DNA from: Nemania diffusa
Taxonomy: Eukaryota; Ascomycota; Sordariomycetes; Xylariales; Xylariaceae
Assembly (NCBI GenBank): GCA_038501195.1
Contig: JBBPUQ010000003.1
Location: forward strand, 6,106,501-6,170,500
DNA: 64,000 nucleotides
Direction: 5' to 3'
The position numbers and the translations under genes are program-made. A model generated the notes under the pieces. That model was not told the DNA's origin, searched no databases, and saw only the letters and a program-made list of their open reading frames with translations. Below are positions 12,746 to 26,940 of this stretch, piece by piece (the stretch's first letter is position 1; the number at the start of each line of letters is the position of its first letter).

Positions 12746-14774
12746 GTTTTATGTTATTTTTAAAATTTTGTTTTTAATGCTGTTTTATTTATATATTTAT
12801 ATAATTAAACTTTATATATAAACACTTTATATTATTAAATTAAACATTTTTTAAAAATATGCTATAATTATATAATTATATTATAAACTTAAAAATATTT
12901 AATTTATTTTTATTTTATTTTAATATACTTTAGTATTATTTAGTACAATTATAGTTTAATTTTTTCAAATATAATATTTTTTTTTAGTATTAAATATAGT
13001 TGTAATAAAAAAAATAAAACGCAATAGTAACAATTAGTTATAAAATAGTATAAAGTTTTACAATTAAACAGTTAAATTTATATACTTTTTTATTTATTTT
13101 AATTTTTTTTAATATTATAATAACTTTTATTTTATTTTTTGTTATTTATTTTATTTTCTTTTGACTTTATTATTTAGTTACGCTATTAATATACAACTAA
13201 ATTTATTACTAGCTAGTTTTATTTATTTTTATTACTAAATAATATAAAGTTATTAATATAGTTTGCTAACTTTTAAATTAATTTTTTGCAAAATAAAGTT
13301 AATATTATAATTTTACTTTTTATTTCTAATAATGTAACTTTTTTTTATTTTATTAGTTCTGTTATTTATACTTTTAAAGTTATATAAAACTTAAAACTAT
13401 AAAAACTGCTTAATAAAACAAATATATTAGCTTAAAATATAAACAGCAGTTTTTGTTTTGAAAATATTAACGATTTAAGCTTTATTAATAACAATAACTT
13501 TTTTTAATATATTTTTAACAGTAGTTAATTAAATAATAATAAAAACAGTATTAGTTAAAAATATATTAATTTATTTAAAAATACTTTTTTTTTTAATATT
13601 AAAGCTAACTAATCGAGCTTTAATATAAACGTTTTTAATTTAAACTAATTATAAGTTTTGTTTTATATTAACAATATTATATAATAATACTTACTTACTA
13701 TCAAGTACTTTTAAACTTTTTTTTTTAAAGCAACTTTTTCTTTTGTTTATTTATTTTGCTTTATTATATTAAATCTAGCTATTGCTGTTTATAAAACTAT
13801 TTTATATATTTTATTTATTACTAAGTTACAAAAACTTTTTTAATATTTATAGTTTTAATAGTGATTTTTTTACTTTATTAAACATAACTTTAATAAAATA
13901 TAGCTTTAAATTAACAAAATGTACAACTTAGTTTACAATTATAATATGTTTTATTTTTTAATACAATATTAGCAATAAGTTATTTATACAAAAGTTCAAA
14001 ACAATAAAATTTATAATACAAAGTCTTGTTTTTTATTTATTTAATAATATGCTATAAATACAATAGTTAAAAAACAGGTTTAATTTATTTAAATAGTTTT
14101 TGTTTTTTAACTTTTTTTTTTAACTTAATTATGTTATATTATATCGTTATATAACTTTTTAACTATATATTTTAACTGTTATTATTATATAAAACTGCTA
14201 GCTTAGCTAATATATATTTATATATTTATAGCTATTTTTATATTTAACTAATACTTACAAAAAAAAACTAATATAAAAGCAGCAATATTTTAATTAAAAT
14301 AACAAATTATATAACAAATAAAAATTTTAGCATTTATAACAAAACACTTTTTATAAAAAATATATAAAATATAACTATATTATATTTATAGCTATAAAAC
14401 TTAAAAATACTATATTAACAACTATTATTTAATAATTAAAAGCTTAAACTATTGTTTTAATTTATTAAAAAATATTTGTTTAAAGTGTAGCAACAGCTGT
14501 TAATTATATAAATATATAATATTAACAGCTATATTATTTAGTTTTAGTTTTTTAGCATTTTGCTTAACTATACTTTTTATTTGTTTTATATATTATTTTT
14601 TTTTAGTTTGATATTATAAAATATATATTATGTTTTTTAATTAACTATATTTTATATAATATATAATATTAAGCTTAAAATATTTAATTTAAGTAAATTT
14701 AATATTGTATATTTAATATTTTTATATTTTATTTTTATACTAAAATATTACATTATATATATTTTTTTTAATAT
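12746..14774. other. A+T-rich spacer between the duplication copies, with an inverted family R fragment
   Basis: No gene seen. About 14062-14110 read on the minus strand match the family R sequence near 3068-3115, sharing a box around AAACCTGTTTTTTAAC. So at least one family R fragment lies here in opposite orientation. The remainder is decayed A+T-rich sequence with scattered stops in all frames and no clear relation to other parts of the window. Confidence 0.55.
14062..14110 (-). repeat. Short inverted fragment of family R
   Basis: The minus strand shows a TAAAAAACAAAAACT word followed by AAACCTGTTTTTTAAC, in the same order and spacing as the plus strand near 3068-3115. The match is about 45 bases, then fades. 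It shows that family R pieces occur in both orientations. Confidence 0.5.
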
Positions 14775-17700
14775 ATAAGCATTTTTTATAAACAACTATA
14801 TACTATTAGCGCTTAACTATTTTTATTTAACTATTATTATTAACTAATATTTTATAATATTTATATAAACAAAAGCTAAAACTAACAATTTTTAAATTAA
14901 AATTAAAACTAAAAATGCTAGTATTTATATTTATATATAGTATTATATTTTATGTAAATATATTAACAGTTTTTAGCAATATTTAAAAAAGCTATATAAT
15001 AAATATAAGTTAAGCTACTTTTTAAGTTTTATTTTTTTTATACAAAAATATAATATTAAAAATATAACTACTAATAATATTTTAAAAGCAGCTATATTAA
15101 AATTTTACTACAAATATATATTTATTATAAACTTTAACTTAATTAATTTAAATATTATTTAAATAAACTTTAGTTTTTAAAATTTATTATATATAATTAA
15201 ATTTAAAAATAAAGTTTATATAATTAAACTATTGCTTATATTGCTATATAAACTTAAATGCTTAAGCTATATAGTTTATAAAAGTTACAGTATTTTTAAA
15301 AAATTTACTTTATGCTGCTATTTTTAAAACTTATTTAAAAATATCAGCTTTTTAAACTTAATTAAAAAGCTAGTTAATTTATAGTTAATTATGTTTATGT
15401 TATATTAAATTAAAATATATAATATATATAAGCAGCATTTTTATATATTTAATAAATATTTAGCTTTATTTAATATATTTTAGTTTAAACTGCTTATTTT
15501 TAGCTTTAATTTTATAAAAACATTTTATTAAATTTAAGCAAATATATTTATATATAAATAATCTATAAATATTAAATATTTTTTTTAAGCTTTTTATAGC
15601 TAAAAAAAACAACTATACAATATATTAAAAGCTTTAGTATAAAATACTACATTTTATTATAACGTTTGCTACAAGTGCTATATTTTATAGTTATATTTTA
15701 TAGCTATTAATTTAAACTAGCTTTTGTTATTATAAATAATATAACTTTTTTTATTTATAAACTATACTATATATAACTTATTTTTTGTTATTTTAATATA
15801 TTATTTTAATATTTTTTTGCTTATATATATTACTTAACTTATTAAGCTTATTAAAAAACTTGCTATATTTGTTTTACTTAATACTGTATTTTTTTATAAA
15901 CAATTTTAAACTAATTAATATTTAAAGTATTTATATATAAACTAGTTGTTTATTAAACTTTTTTAGCTTATATATAAAAGCAGCATACTTTTTTTACAAT
16001 TTTAAATATAAAAAACGAAGTTTAGCTACTATATAAAAAATAAGCAGAAAAAAAAAGCTTACAGCTTTAGCTTCAAAAATATAGTTTATAAATATAATAT
16101 AATATAACTACTTAATAATGTTATAAAGTAATATATGCTATGTTTTATAAACGCAGTTTTAGTTTAAATATATTTACTTTTTTTTTAACTATATACTAGT
16201 AGTAAACAGTTGTATTAAAACATATTACAAAGTGTTATAAAAACAAACGTATTATTTAAAATAATATTACAAATTAATATTGTTTAAATATAAAATTACA
16301 TAAAGTTATATAACTACTAAAATAAAGCGCAAAAACTATATAGCAAAACTTTTAAACTTATACTGCAAACAATTATTTGCATTTATAACTTCAACTTTTT
16401 TAAAGTTTATAAACTTTATATTGCTAAAACTAGCTTATTTATTAGTACTATTAATAATATATTATATAAAAAATAATTAAACTTAAACAGTAGCTATTTT
16501 TATATTTTAACAATAATAAATATATATAAATTATATATTAAAATTTTTTTAATACTAAAAAAGTTTAAAATTAAAATATTTTTAATAAACAGCAAAATAT
16601 TATTTAAAAGTAGTATACTGTTTATATTTATTATAGTTTAGTAGTATTACTTTAAAAAAAAACATATTATAAAAAACTTTAGCAAAAACAGCGCTTGCTT
16701 TTAGTTAATATATATTTACTTAATATTTAGCAGCTTAAAAAGTATATTATTATAATTAGCTAAAACTTTTGTTTATTAATATATAAAAGTTTAAATTTAA
16801 AAAAAAAAACTATATATAAAATAAAAACTATATAATATATTATTAAATAACTAAGTTAACTATTATTAAGTTTATATAAAAATATATATTTTTGTTATAC
16901 TAAATTTTAAATGTATTAAGTTTTTATTTATATAGTTATTTTGTTATATTAAGTCTAAGTTTTTTTTATTTAACTTTATATACTACTGCTTAAGCTTTTT
17001 AAAAAATCTATTACAGCAACAATTAATATAACATATAATAATAATTTAGCTATTTAATAAAGCTTTACTGTTTATTATATTTATATTTATTTTGTTTGCT
17101 AACGTTTAGTTTAAACTAAAAATAATTTAAATGTATTATATAATATATTGTAGCTACAAACTTTTAAAAAGCATTATTTATATATATAATACTTATTTAA
17201 AGTTTAAACTACTTATATAATATTTTATTTAATTATTTTTAAGTAATAAAATATATATTTATTTTAAGCAATTTTTACTAATGTTTATATATAGTTTTAT
17301 TTTTTATTTTAAAAACTAAATCTACTGCTTTAGTATATACTTTTATGCTATAGATATTTCTTTTTTACTAATCGATTTATTTATACAGCTCGATTTTTTT
17401 AGCACTATAACAAGCTATTTAATTTTAGCAGCTGCTAACAAGCAAATGCTTATTACTATTTATTGCTATTTGTAAAAACAACAAAAACTACTTTTAAAGC
17501 TTATTATATAAAAAAACTAAATAAAACAAAACAAAGTTAATAGCAACAGTATAACTAATACAAACATTAGTTTAAATAATATTAATACAAATAATATTTT
17601 TATTAATAGCAGTATTAATAGCTAAAAAAAAAAAGCAAATAGTTTTAACATATTAATTAATAAAAATATTTTATATTAACGTTTTTTTATTTATAATTAT

Positions 17701-17904
17701 ATAATTTATTGTTAATTTTTATTTGTATATATTTTATATTGCTTTTTTTTAATAATTTTATTTATTATATATAAAGTTATAATATTATATAGTTAATATA
17801 GCTAAATTAATATAAAAAAAAAAATAAACAAAAAATTAATATATTAAAAACAAAATTACTTAAAATATATTAAACCTGTTTTTTAACTATACAATTATTT
17901 TAAA
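14775..17904. other. Left block of the duplication, non-coding as it stands (copy 2)
   Basis: Colinear with 1-3130 at a constant offset of 14774. No recognisable gene. It is useful mainly because the two copies can be combined base by base to see which A and T positions were once G or C. Confidence 0.6.
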
Positions 17905-19859
17905 AGTTATATTATACTATTTAATATAAAATAATATATTTTTTAGCAAAATATTAAAGTAGTTACTATAATAAATATAATATTAACTTAATTAAATTTA
18001 ATATTTATATTATTTTATTTAATAAAAACTAAACTAACTAAATTTATATATAAATTAAACTATTTAAATAAATTGTTATATTTAAGCTTTTTTATTGCAG
18101 TAACTTTTGCTATTAAAAAGTACTATATTATTATACTAAAGTTGCAACGTTAAATTATTTTAGTTTTTGCTATAATTATTTTTATTTTTACTTTTGTTAT
18201 TTTATTATTTATAAAAATATAAATAAAACTTTTTTGTTTTTAATTATACTAATACTTTTAACTGTTATATTAACTTAAATAAAATAAAAACAAATTAATA
18301 ATATTTACTAATTATTACTAACATTTTAAAGCTTAATAAAATAATAGTTTATTATTTAAGCTAAAGTATTAAATATAAAGCAAAAAAAATAATACATTAT
18401 ATAATATATTATTACAATTTTGTTATTATTTACAGTATTAAACTTGTTGTTTTAAACAAATTTTTTTATTTTTATATTATATTGCAAAATTATCAATGTT
18501 TTTTTTTTATATTTTACTAATAAAAAGTTATATATTTATAATATTTAAATATTTTTTAAATATATTTATAAAAAAATAATTTAGTAGTTTTTAATATTAG
18601 TTATTTAAAAATAATTTAAAACTTAAAATATATAAGTTAAGTAATAAAGCTGTTTATTATTTGATTTATTAACGCTATTTTTTTAAAAGTAAAAAGTGAA
18701 AAAAAAACCAGTTTATATAACATTGCAGTTTATATTTTTTAAATATAGTTGTAATATTGTATAGTTTAAACAATTTACAAAATCAAAAGTTAATTATTTA
18801 TATTACTTTTTAGCAAATAGTTATAAAAACTTATATAAATAAATCTATATATATAATACTACAAAATTGTTTATACTGTAGCAAATATTTTAATTAAACT
18901 TATATAAAAAGTAAGTTTTTAAATTAATAAAGTTATTATAACTGTAATATATAGTTTTTTTTTATAGTATAACAAAGCAATAAAAAAACTCCACAATTTA
19001 AAAATTTCTAAAAAAAAACAAAAAAGTTAAATGTTTTAATATATATAAAAGCTAATATTATTTAGTTTATTTATAATTTTTAATACTTGCTTTTTAAAAA
19101 AAAAAATACAAAAAGTAACAAATAGCTATAACTATAAATATAAATTAATAGTAATTGCTAAATAAACATTAATAAAAGTTGCTTAAAAACAAAAACTTTT
19201 TTAAATTTTAAGATTTAAAACTTATTTGTTTTTTAAAAACAAAAATTCAAAAAACAGCAAACAGCTACAACTATATATACAAATTAATAATAATTACTAA
19301 ATAAATATTAACAAAAATTGTTTAAAAACAAGAACTTTTTTAAATATAAAAATTAAAACTTTACTTAGTTAAAATCTGCTAATTTTAAAGAAAAAAAATT
19401 GTAAAAAAAATAAAAGAAGTAAATTTTATAAAAAAAAATCAATTAATTTATTAAAATTTTGTTTTTAAATAAAACTTAATAAAAAATAAATAAAAAACAA
19501 AACATAAATAATAACTAAATATAATAAATATAAAAATATTAACTAAAACAAATATTTTAATTTAATATAAGCTATTTAAAAAAAAAAAAAAACAAAGTAG
19601 CTATATAAATATAAAACTACAACAATATAAAAGCGAAACTTATACTGCAAAAAAAAACAAATCAACAATTAACTATTAAAACTTTAAAAAGTTAAAAAAA
19701 GCATATATTGTAGCAACAGTAATAAAAGTGTTAATTATATTTTAAAAACTAATAAGTTTTATATATAAACAATTTATTTTATAACTTTGCAACTATAAAA
19801 CTATATTAAAACTTATAAAAATAAAACAAATTATTTTATAATTATACAACTATATTAAA
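17905..19859 (+). repeat. Family R monomer 1 (copy 2)
   Basis: Partner of 3131-5085 at offset 14774, with the same landmarks. The A-tract box near 19377-19420 keeps two extra G bases (AAAGAAAA and AAAAGAAG), where copy 1 has only A. This supports the idea that the A tracts are collapsed mixed purine tracts. Confidence 0.75.
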
Positions 19860-21764
19860 AATTATATTATATTATATAACATAATATAATATAGTTTTAA
19901 AAAATAAATTAAATATTATATTATAATAAATATAATGCTATTTTTTTTAAGTTAAGTTTGCTTTTTTATTTAGTAAAACTAAAACTAAACTAATTTAAAT
20001 ATAAATTAAAATAAGCTTTTATGTTTTTTTTTTTTTAAACGTAAATAATTTTTATTATTAAAAAGCTTTTTTTACTGTTATTAAATTTATATTAATTGTT
20101 ACAACAATTTAAACAACATTAAATTAATTTAGTTTTTTATATAATTATTTCTGTTGTTATTTTTATTGCTTAATTTATTATAAAACAATTTAAATCTTTT
20201 TATTTATATAGCTTTTACTGCGTTTATTATATTTATTACTTAAATATTTTTTATAATAAAATATTATTATTTATTTATTACTGTTTATATTTTTAAGCTT
20301 TTAAACATAATATTTTAATATTTATAACAAAATGTTTTATATATTTTTAAAATAACTATATTTTATATAATATGCTATTACTACTATATTTTATTTATAT
20401 ATATTACAAGTTGTTATTATATCAAACTTTTTAACTGCTAAACTATATTATATAATAATAGCTTTTTTATTTTTATATTTTTGTAAAAAAAAGTTTAGCT
20501 TTTTATTAGTTTAGTTAACTTTGTTTAATATTTACAGAAATATAATTTCATAAAATCTGCAGCAAATTTTCTGCTAATATTAAAAAACTTAAATAATATA
20601 ATTTGTATTAATAGCAGCTATATTTTTTAATAATATATATAAATATTACATAGTTTACTAAATTTAACGATTTAAAAATTAATATTTAATTTTATACTAT
20701 AGCTTAAAATAGTTATAAAAATTATAATAAATAAATTTATAGTAATAATATAATATAGCAAGTTTTTTTTTGCTATTTATTTTGCTTTTACTTATATAAA
20801 CAGCTGCTTTTTCGATTAATATAGTTACTTAAAAAGCAGTATATAGTTTTTTTTGCAAATTAATAAAGCAGTAGTAAAGCTATAAATAACTAAAAATTAT
20901 AAATAAAAGCAAATAATTAAATAAGTTTAAATAAATATTATATAGTTTAAATATAATTATTAATAAATATATTTAAAAACAAAAATTTTAATTAAAACTA
21001 ATAAATAAATAATTATAACAAAATATAAAAATAGTTTATAATATTAAACAAATATTAACAAGTTTTATTTAAAAACAAAAACTTTTTTAAATTAAACAAT
21101 TAAATATATATTTAATAAAATGCTGTTAATAATATAAACATTTTAGCAAAAAAAAAATAAAATATAAAAAAAATAAAAGAAAAAAAAATAAAAAAAAAAC
21201 ATTTGTAAATATATAACAATTTAACAATATACAGTTTTTGTTTTTAAAAAAAACTAATAATAATAAAACAAATAAAAAGCAAAATATAATAAATGTTTAT
21301 ATATTATAAATATATAAATATTAACTGCAAAAATGTTTTATTTTTAATTAAAATTAATAAAAAACAAACAAATAAAAAGTAAAATGCAATAAATATTTAA
21401 ATATTATAAACATTTAAATATTAACTTTATTAACTTTTTATTTTATAACAAAATATATTAAAAACAAAAAAAAAAAAGTAGTTAAATAAATATAAAAGTA
21501 TAACAATATAAACATAAAACTTATTTTATAAAAAAAAAAAATACTATTTAGTTATTATAATTTTAAAAAATAAAATAATAGTATATTTTATAACTATTAA
21601 AATAATAAACTGTTAAATTGTTTTTTAAAAATAAATAAGCTTTAAATATAATTAATCTTTTTTTTAACTATATAATTATATAACTATATTAAATTTTATA
21701 TATTAACAAATAAAACTTTTTATAAAACAGCAAAACTGTTTATTAATATTACAACTATATTAAA
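19860..21764 (+). repeat. Family R monomer 2 (copy 2)
   Basis: Partner of 5086-6972. It contains about 18 bases absent from copy 1 at about 21405-21422, a duplicated ATATTTAAATATT-type word. This shifts the offset between the copies from 14774 to 14792. Otherwise it is colinear. Confidence 0.75.
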
Positions 21765-23809
21765 AGTTATATTATATTTTATAATATAATATAATATAGC
21801 TTTAAAAAATAAATTAAATATTAAGTTATATTAAATATAATATAATTTATTTTAAAATAAATTTGCTGCTTTATTTAATAAAAAAAAAACTAATATACTT
21901 TTTATATAAATTAAAAACAATTTTTAAGTTGTTTTATATTTTAATACAATTATTTTTATTACTAAAAAACTTTTTTTACTGCTACTAAGTTTTTTTTATT
22001 GCTACTATGTTTGTATTAAATATTGCAACAACTTAAAAAACATTAAACTATTTTAATATTTTATATAGTTATTTCTATTTTTATTTTTGCTGCTTTATTT
22101 ATTAAATAACAATTAAAATTTTGTTATTTTTATTTTATTTAATATTTTTGCTTTATTTTTTTAATTTATTTTGTTTACTTTATTTATTTTATTTACTATA
22201 TTTACTGTATAAACTAAATAAACAATAAATTGTTATAGCTTGTTTACTATTTTTTATTATATAAATTTTTTAAATATAATATTTTAACGTTTATAAAAAA
22301 GTACTTAGTATATTATTAAAATAAACATGTATTAAATAATATGCTATAATTATTATGTTTTGTTTATATATATTATAACTTGCTGTTATTTTAATTTTTG
22401 CTATAAATAAATTGTATTAAATAATTATAGCTTTTTTGTTTATATACGCCAGTAATACAAAGTCTGGCTTTTTTTTTATGTTGTTATATTTATTTTACAA
22501 CTACAGAAAAAAAATCTAGTAAGTTTTAAAGCAAGTTTTTTGCTAATATTAAAAAAGTCAAATAATATAGTTTTTATTATTAATAGCTATGTTTTTTAAT
22601 TATATATATATATATTACATAATATATTAAGTTTAAAAATTAAAAAGTTAATATTTTATTTTACTTTATTGCTTTAAATAGTTATAAAAACTTTTAAAAA
22701 CAAGCTTATAATAATAGTACAATACTACAACTAATATTTTACTATATATTTCAACTAAACTTATATAAAAAAAAGCTTTTTTGATTAATATAGTTATTTA
22801 AAAAACAGTATATAGTTTTTTTTATAAGTTAATAAAATAATAATTAAGCTATAAATAATTTAAAATTATTAAAAAAGCAAATAATTAAATAAGTTTAAAT
22901 AAATGTTATATAAATTAAATGTAGTTGCTAATAAACACTTTTAAAAACAAAAACTTTAATTAAAAAAAATAGCAACTAGCTGCAATTATATATATAAATA
23001 AGTAATAATTGCTAAATAAGTGTTAGCAAAAGTTGCTTAAAAACAAAAACTTTTTTAAATCTTAAAATTTAAAACTTATTTGCTTTTTAAAAACAAAAAT
23101 TTAAAAAATAACAAATAGCTGCAATTATATATACAAATTAATAATAATTATTAAATATATATTAACAAAAGTTGTTTAAAAATAAAAACTTTTTTAAATA
23201 TAGCGATTGAAAACTTATTTAGCTAAAATTTGCTAATTTTAAAAAAAAAAAGTTATAAAAAAAATAAAAAAAAAAGATTTTATAAAAATATAATAAAATT
23301 AACTAATTTATTAAAATTTTATATTAATTAATTAATTAAAAATTTATTTTTAAAAAAAACTTATTTAACAAATTAATAAAACAAAAAATATAGCAAAAAT
23401 TTATATATTATAAACTTGTTAATATTAAATAAAAAATGTTTTATTTTAGTAAAAAATATTTTAGCTAAAAAAAAAACAAAACAGTTAAATAAATATAAAA
23501 AAACAAAAACAAAAGTATAATATATATTTTATAAAAAAAAAAAAACAACTACTAGTTACTGCAGCTTTAAAAAATAAAACAATAAAATAGCTTATAACTA
23601 TTAAGTAATAAAACTATTAAATATTTTAAAAACAAATAAAATTTTTTTATAAATAACCTGTTTTATAACTATATAATATAATTATATAGCTATATAGCTA
23701 TATAGCTATATAACTACTTTAAAAATTATATATTAACAAATAAAACTTTAATAAATAAAACTTTTTACAAAATAGCAAACCTGTTTTTTAACGTTGCAAC
23801 TACATTAAA
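21765..23809 (+). repeat. Family R monomer 3 (copy 2)
   Basis: Partner of 6973-9017 at offset 14792, with the same landmarks and the same doubled sub-repeat. Near 22440-22475 it keeps GCCAG and GTCTGGC words that are decayed in copy 1 (GCTAG, GTCTAGC). Decay is therefore independent in the two copies. Confidence 0.75.
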
Positions 23810-25424
23810 AGTTATATTATATTTTATAATATAATATAATATAGCTTTAAAAAATAAATTAAATATTAAGTTATATTAAATATAACGTAATTTATTTTAA
23901 AATAAGTTTGCTGTTTTATTTAGTAAAAAAAAAGCTAATGTAATTTTTATATAAATTAAAATCGATTTTTATGTTTTTTTTTGTTTTAATATAATTATTT
24001 CTACTAGTAAAAAGCTTTTTTTATTACTATTATATCTGTGTTAACTGTTATAATAACTTAAAAAACATCGAATTATTTTAGTATTTTATATAGTTATAAC
24101 AGTTTTTATTTTCGATGTTTTAATTTAGTTTTAAATATTATAATTATAATTTCGGTTTTTAAACTTTATTAAAAATGTTTAATATTATTAACTTTATTAA
24201 ATAAATAAAAAATCAATACTATTAAAACGCTATTTTTTATTTTGTAAATAATATATTTATAATACTAAAAAATCTATAGCAAAATATTTAAAATGTTTTT
24301 AAAATAACTGTGCTTTTTATAATATGTAGCAACTATTATATTTTGTTTAAACATTATATTGTTTAACAAAAATCCAATTTTTGCAACTTTTAAATTATAT
24401 CGTTTAATAATAGCATTTTTTTTTTTATAATTTAATATGTTAAAATTAGAAAACATTAATATATAAACAACTTTTTTGCTAATATATAAAAAAAAAATTT
24501 AATAAGTTTTAAAGCTACTTTTTTACAAATATTAAAGTATTTAAATAATATAGTCTGTATTAATAACAGCTATAATTTTTAATTGTAAATATAAATATTG
24601 TATAATATATTTAGTTTAAAAATTAAAAAGTTAATATTTTATTTTATTTTATTGCTATAAATAGTTATAAAGCTTTTTAAAAATAAGTTTATAGCAGTAG
24701 TACAATATAACAATTAATATTTTATTATATATTTTAATTAAACTTATATATAAAGCAGCTTTTTTAACTAATATAATTACTAAAAAAGTAGTATGTAGTT
24801 TTTTTTACAAGTTAATAAAACAGTAGTTAAATTATAAATTGTTTAATATTATAAAAAAAAGCAAATAATTAAATAAATTTAAATAAATATTATATAGTTT
24901 AAATATAATTGCTAATAGCTGCTTTTAAAAATAAAAACTTAAGTTAAAAAAAATAAATAAATAGTTGTAACTATATATAAAAAAAATTTGTAATTATTAA
25001 ACTAATATTAACAAATATTACTTAAAAACAAAAAATTTTTTAAATCTAGTAATTAAAAGTTTATTTAATTAAAATTTGCTAATTTTAAAAAAAAAAAATT
25101 GTAAAAAAAATAAAAAAGAAAAATTTTTAATAAAATATAATAAAATTAACTAATTTATTAAAATTTTATATTAATTTATTAATTAAAAACTTATTTTTAA
25201 AAAAAACTTATTTTATAAACTAATAAAAATTAAAATATACAAAAAATTTATATATTATAAACTAGTAAATATTAAATTAATAAAGTTTTATTTTAATAAA
25301 ATATATTTTAAACAAAATAACAAAATAACTTATAACTATTAAATAATAAAACTTTTAAATATTTTAAAAATAAATAAAATTTATTTATAAATAATCTGTT
25401 TTTTAATATTATAACTATATTAAA
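23810..25424 (+). repeat. Family R monomer 4 (copy 2)
   Basis: Partner of 9018-10632 at offset 14792. A run of about 60 codons without a stop on the minus strand (24274-24456) lies inside it. I treat that as chance, since it is rich in Asn, Lys, Ile and Tyr and no family is recognisable. Confidence 0.75.
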
Positions 25425-26940
25425 AGTTATATTATATTTTATAATATAATATAATATAGCTTTAAAAAATAAATTAAATATTAAATTATATTAAATATAA
25501 TATAATTTATTTTAAAATAAATTTATTGCTTTATTTAATAAAAAAAAAACTAATATAATTTTTATATAAATTAAAATCGATTTTTATGTTTTTTTTTATT
25601 TTAGCGCAATTATTTTTGCTAGCAAAAAGCTTTTTTTATTGCTATAACATTTGTATTAACTGTTACAATAATTTAAAAAACGTTAAATTATTTTAATATT
25701 TTATATAGTTATTTTTATTTTTATTTTTATTGTTTTACTTTTTAATAGCAATTATAATTTTGTTTTTTAAATTTTATTAAAAATATTTAATATTATCAAC
25801 TTTATTAAATAAACAAAAAATCGATATTTTTAAAATATTATTTTTTAGTTTATAAATAATATATTTATAATGTTAAAAAATTTATAATATAATATTTAAA
25901 ATGTTTTTAAAATAACTATACTTTTTATAATATATAACAATTATTAAGTTTTATTTATATATTATATTGTTTAATAAAAGTTTAATTTTTACAACAGCTA
26001 AATTGTATTATTTAATAATATTATTTTTTGCTTTATAATTTAATAAATTAAAGTTTAAAATTTTTATTTTATAAACAACTTTTTTGCTATTGTACAAAAA
26101 AACAATTTTGTAAACTTTAAAATTAGTTTTTTATAAATATTAAAATAATTAAATAATATAATTTATATTAGTAACAGTTATATTTATTAATTATAAATAT
26201 ATATTTTATAAATTATATTTAGTTTAAATATTTAAAAGTTAATATTATTTATTACTTTATATTTTGTTATATACTTCGATTGGATTTATATATAAAATAG
26301 CTTTTTTAATTAATATAATTACTAAAAAAGTAGTATGTAGTTTTTTCTGCAAATTAATAAAGCAGCAGCAAAAATATAAGTTGTATAAAATCGTAAAAAA
26401 AAATAAATAATTAAATAAGTTTAAATAAATTTTATATAATTTAAATATAATTATTAATAGCTACTTTTAAAAATAAAAACTTTAGTTAAAAATAACAAAT
26501 AAATAATTATAACTATATATAAAAAAAGTTTGTAATTATTAAACTAGTATTAATAAATATTGCTTAAAAATAAAAACTTTTTTAAATTTAGCAATTAAAA
26601 ACTTATTTAGTTAAAATTTGCTAATTTTAAAAAAAAAAAGTTATAAAAAAAATAAAAAAAAAAGATTTTTAACAAAGCATAATAAAATTAACTAATTTAT
26701 TGAAATTTTATATTAACTTATTAACTAAAAACTTGTTTTTAACAAAAACTTATTTAATAATTAATACAAAGCAAAAAACGCAAATAATTTATATATTATA
26801 AACTTATAAATATTAAATCGAAAATATTATATAAAATAACTTTTTTTTATTACAGCGTAATAAATGCTACTATTAAAAAGCTTTATATTATACTACTAAA
26901 ATTATATTAACTATTGCAACTACTACAGCAGTATTAATTT
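25425..26940 (+). repeat. Family R monomer 5 and the start of a sixth (copy 2)
   Basis: Partner of 10633-12148 at offset 14792. The A-tract box is at about 26615-26660. The start of the next monomer near 26880 has the GCTTT and GCAACTACTACAGCAG-type motifs without the usual start box. Unlike copy 1, the sequence then continues into the rest of that sixth monomer. Confidence 0.75.

Larger units (their letters stand above)
14775..26940 (+). repeat. Segmental duplication, copy 2
   Basis: This is the direct-orientation partner of bases 1-12148, carrying the same 3.1 kb left block and the same order of family R monomers. Its right flank (26941 onward) continues smoothly into more family R sequence. 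Copy 1 instead breaks into unrelated sequence at 12149, so copy 2 has the more natural right edge. Its left edge may lie before 14775, because the matching part of copy 1 would be outside the window. Confidence 0.95.

Noticed and set aside
24274..24456. Minus-strand open frame of 60 codons
   Set aside because: It lies inside a decayed family R monomer, consists mostly of Asn, Lys, Ile, Tyr and Phe, and has no recognisable motif. This is what A+T-rich DNA gives by chance.
1..26940. The 12 kb direct copies as long terminal repeats of a retrotransposon
   Set aside because: Repeats far longer than the 2.6 kb interior do not fit any LTR element, and the copies themselves contain tandem monomers.
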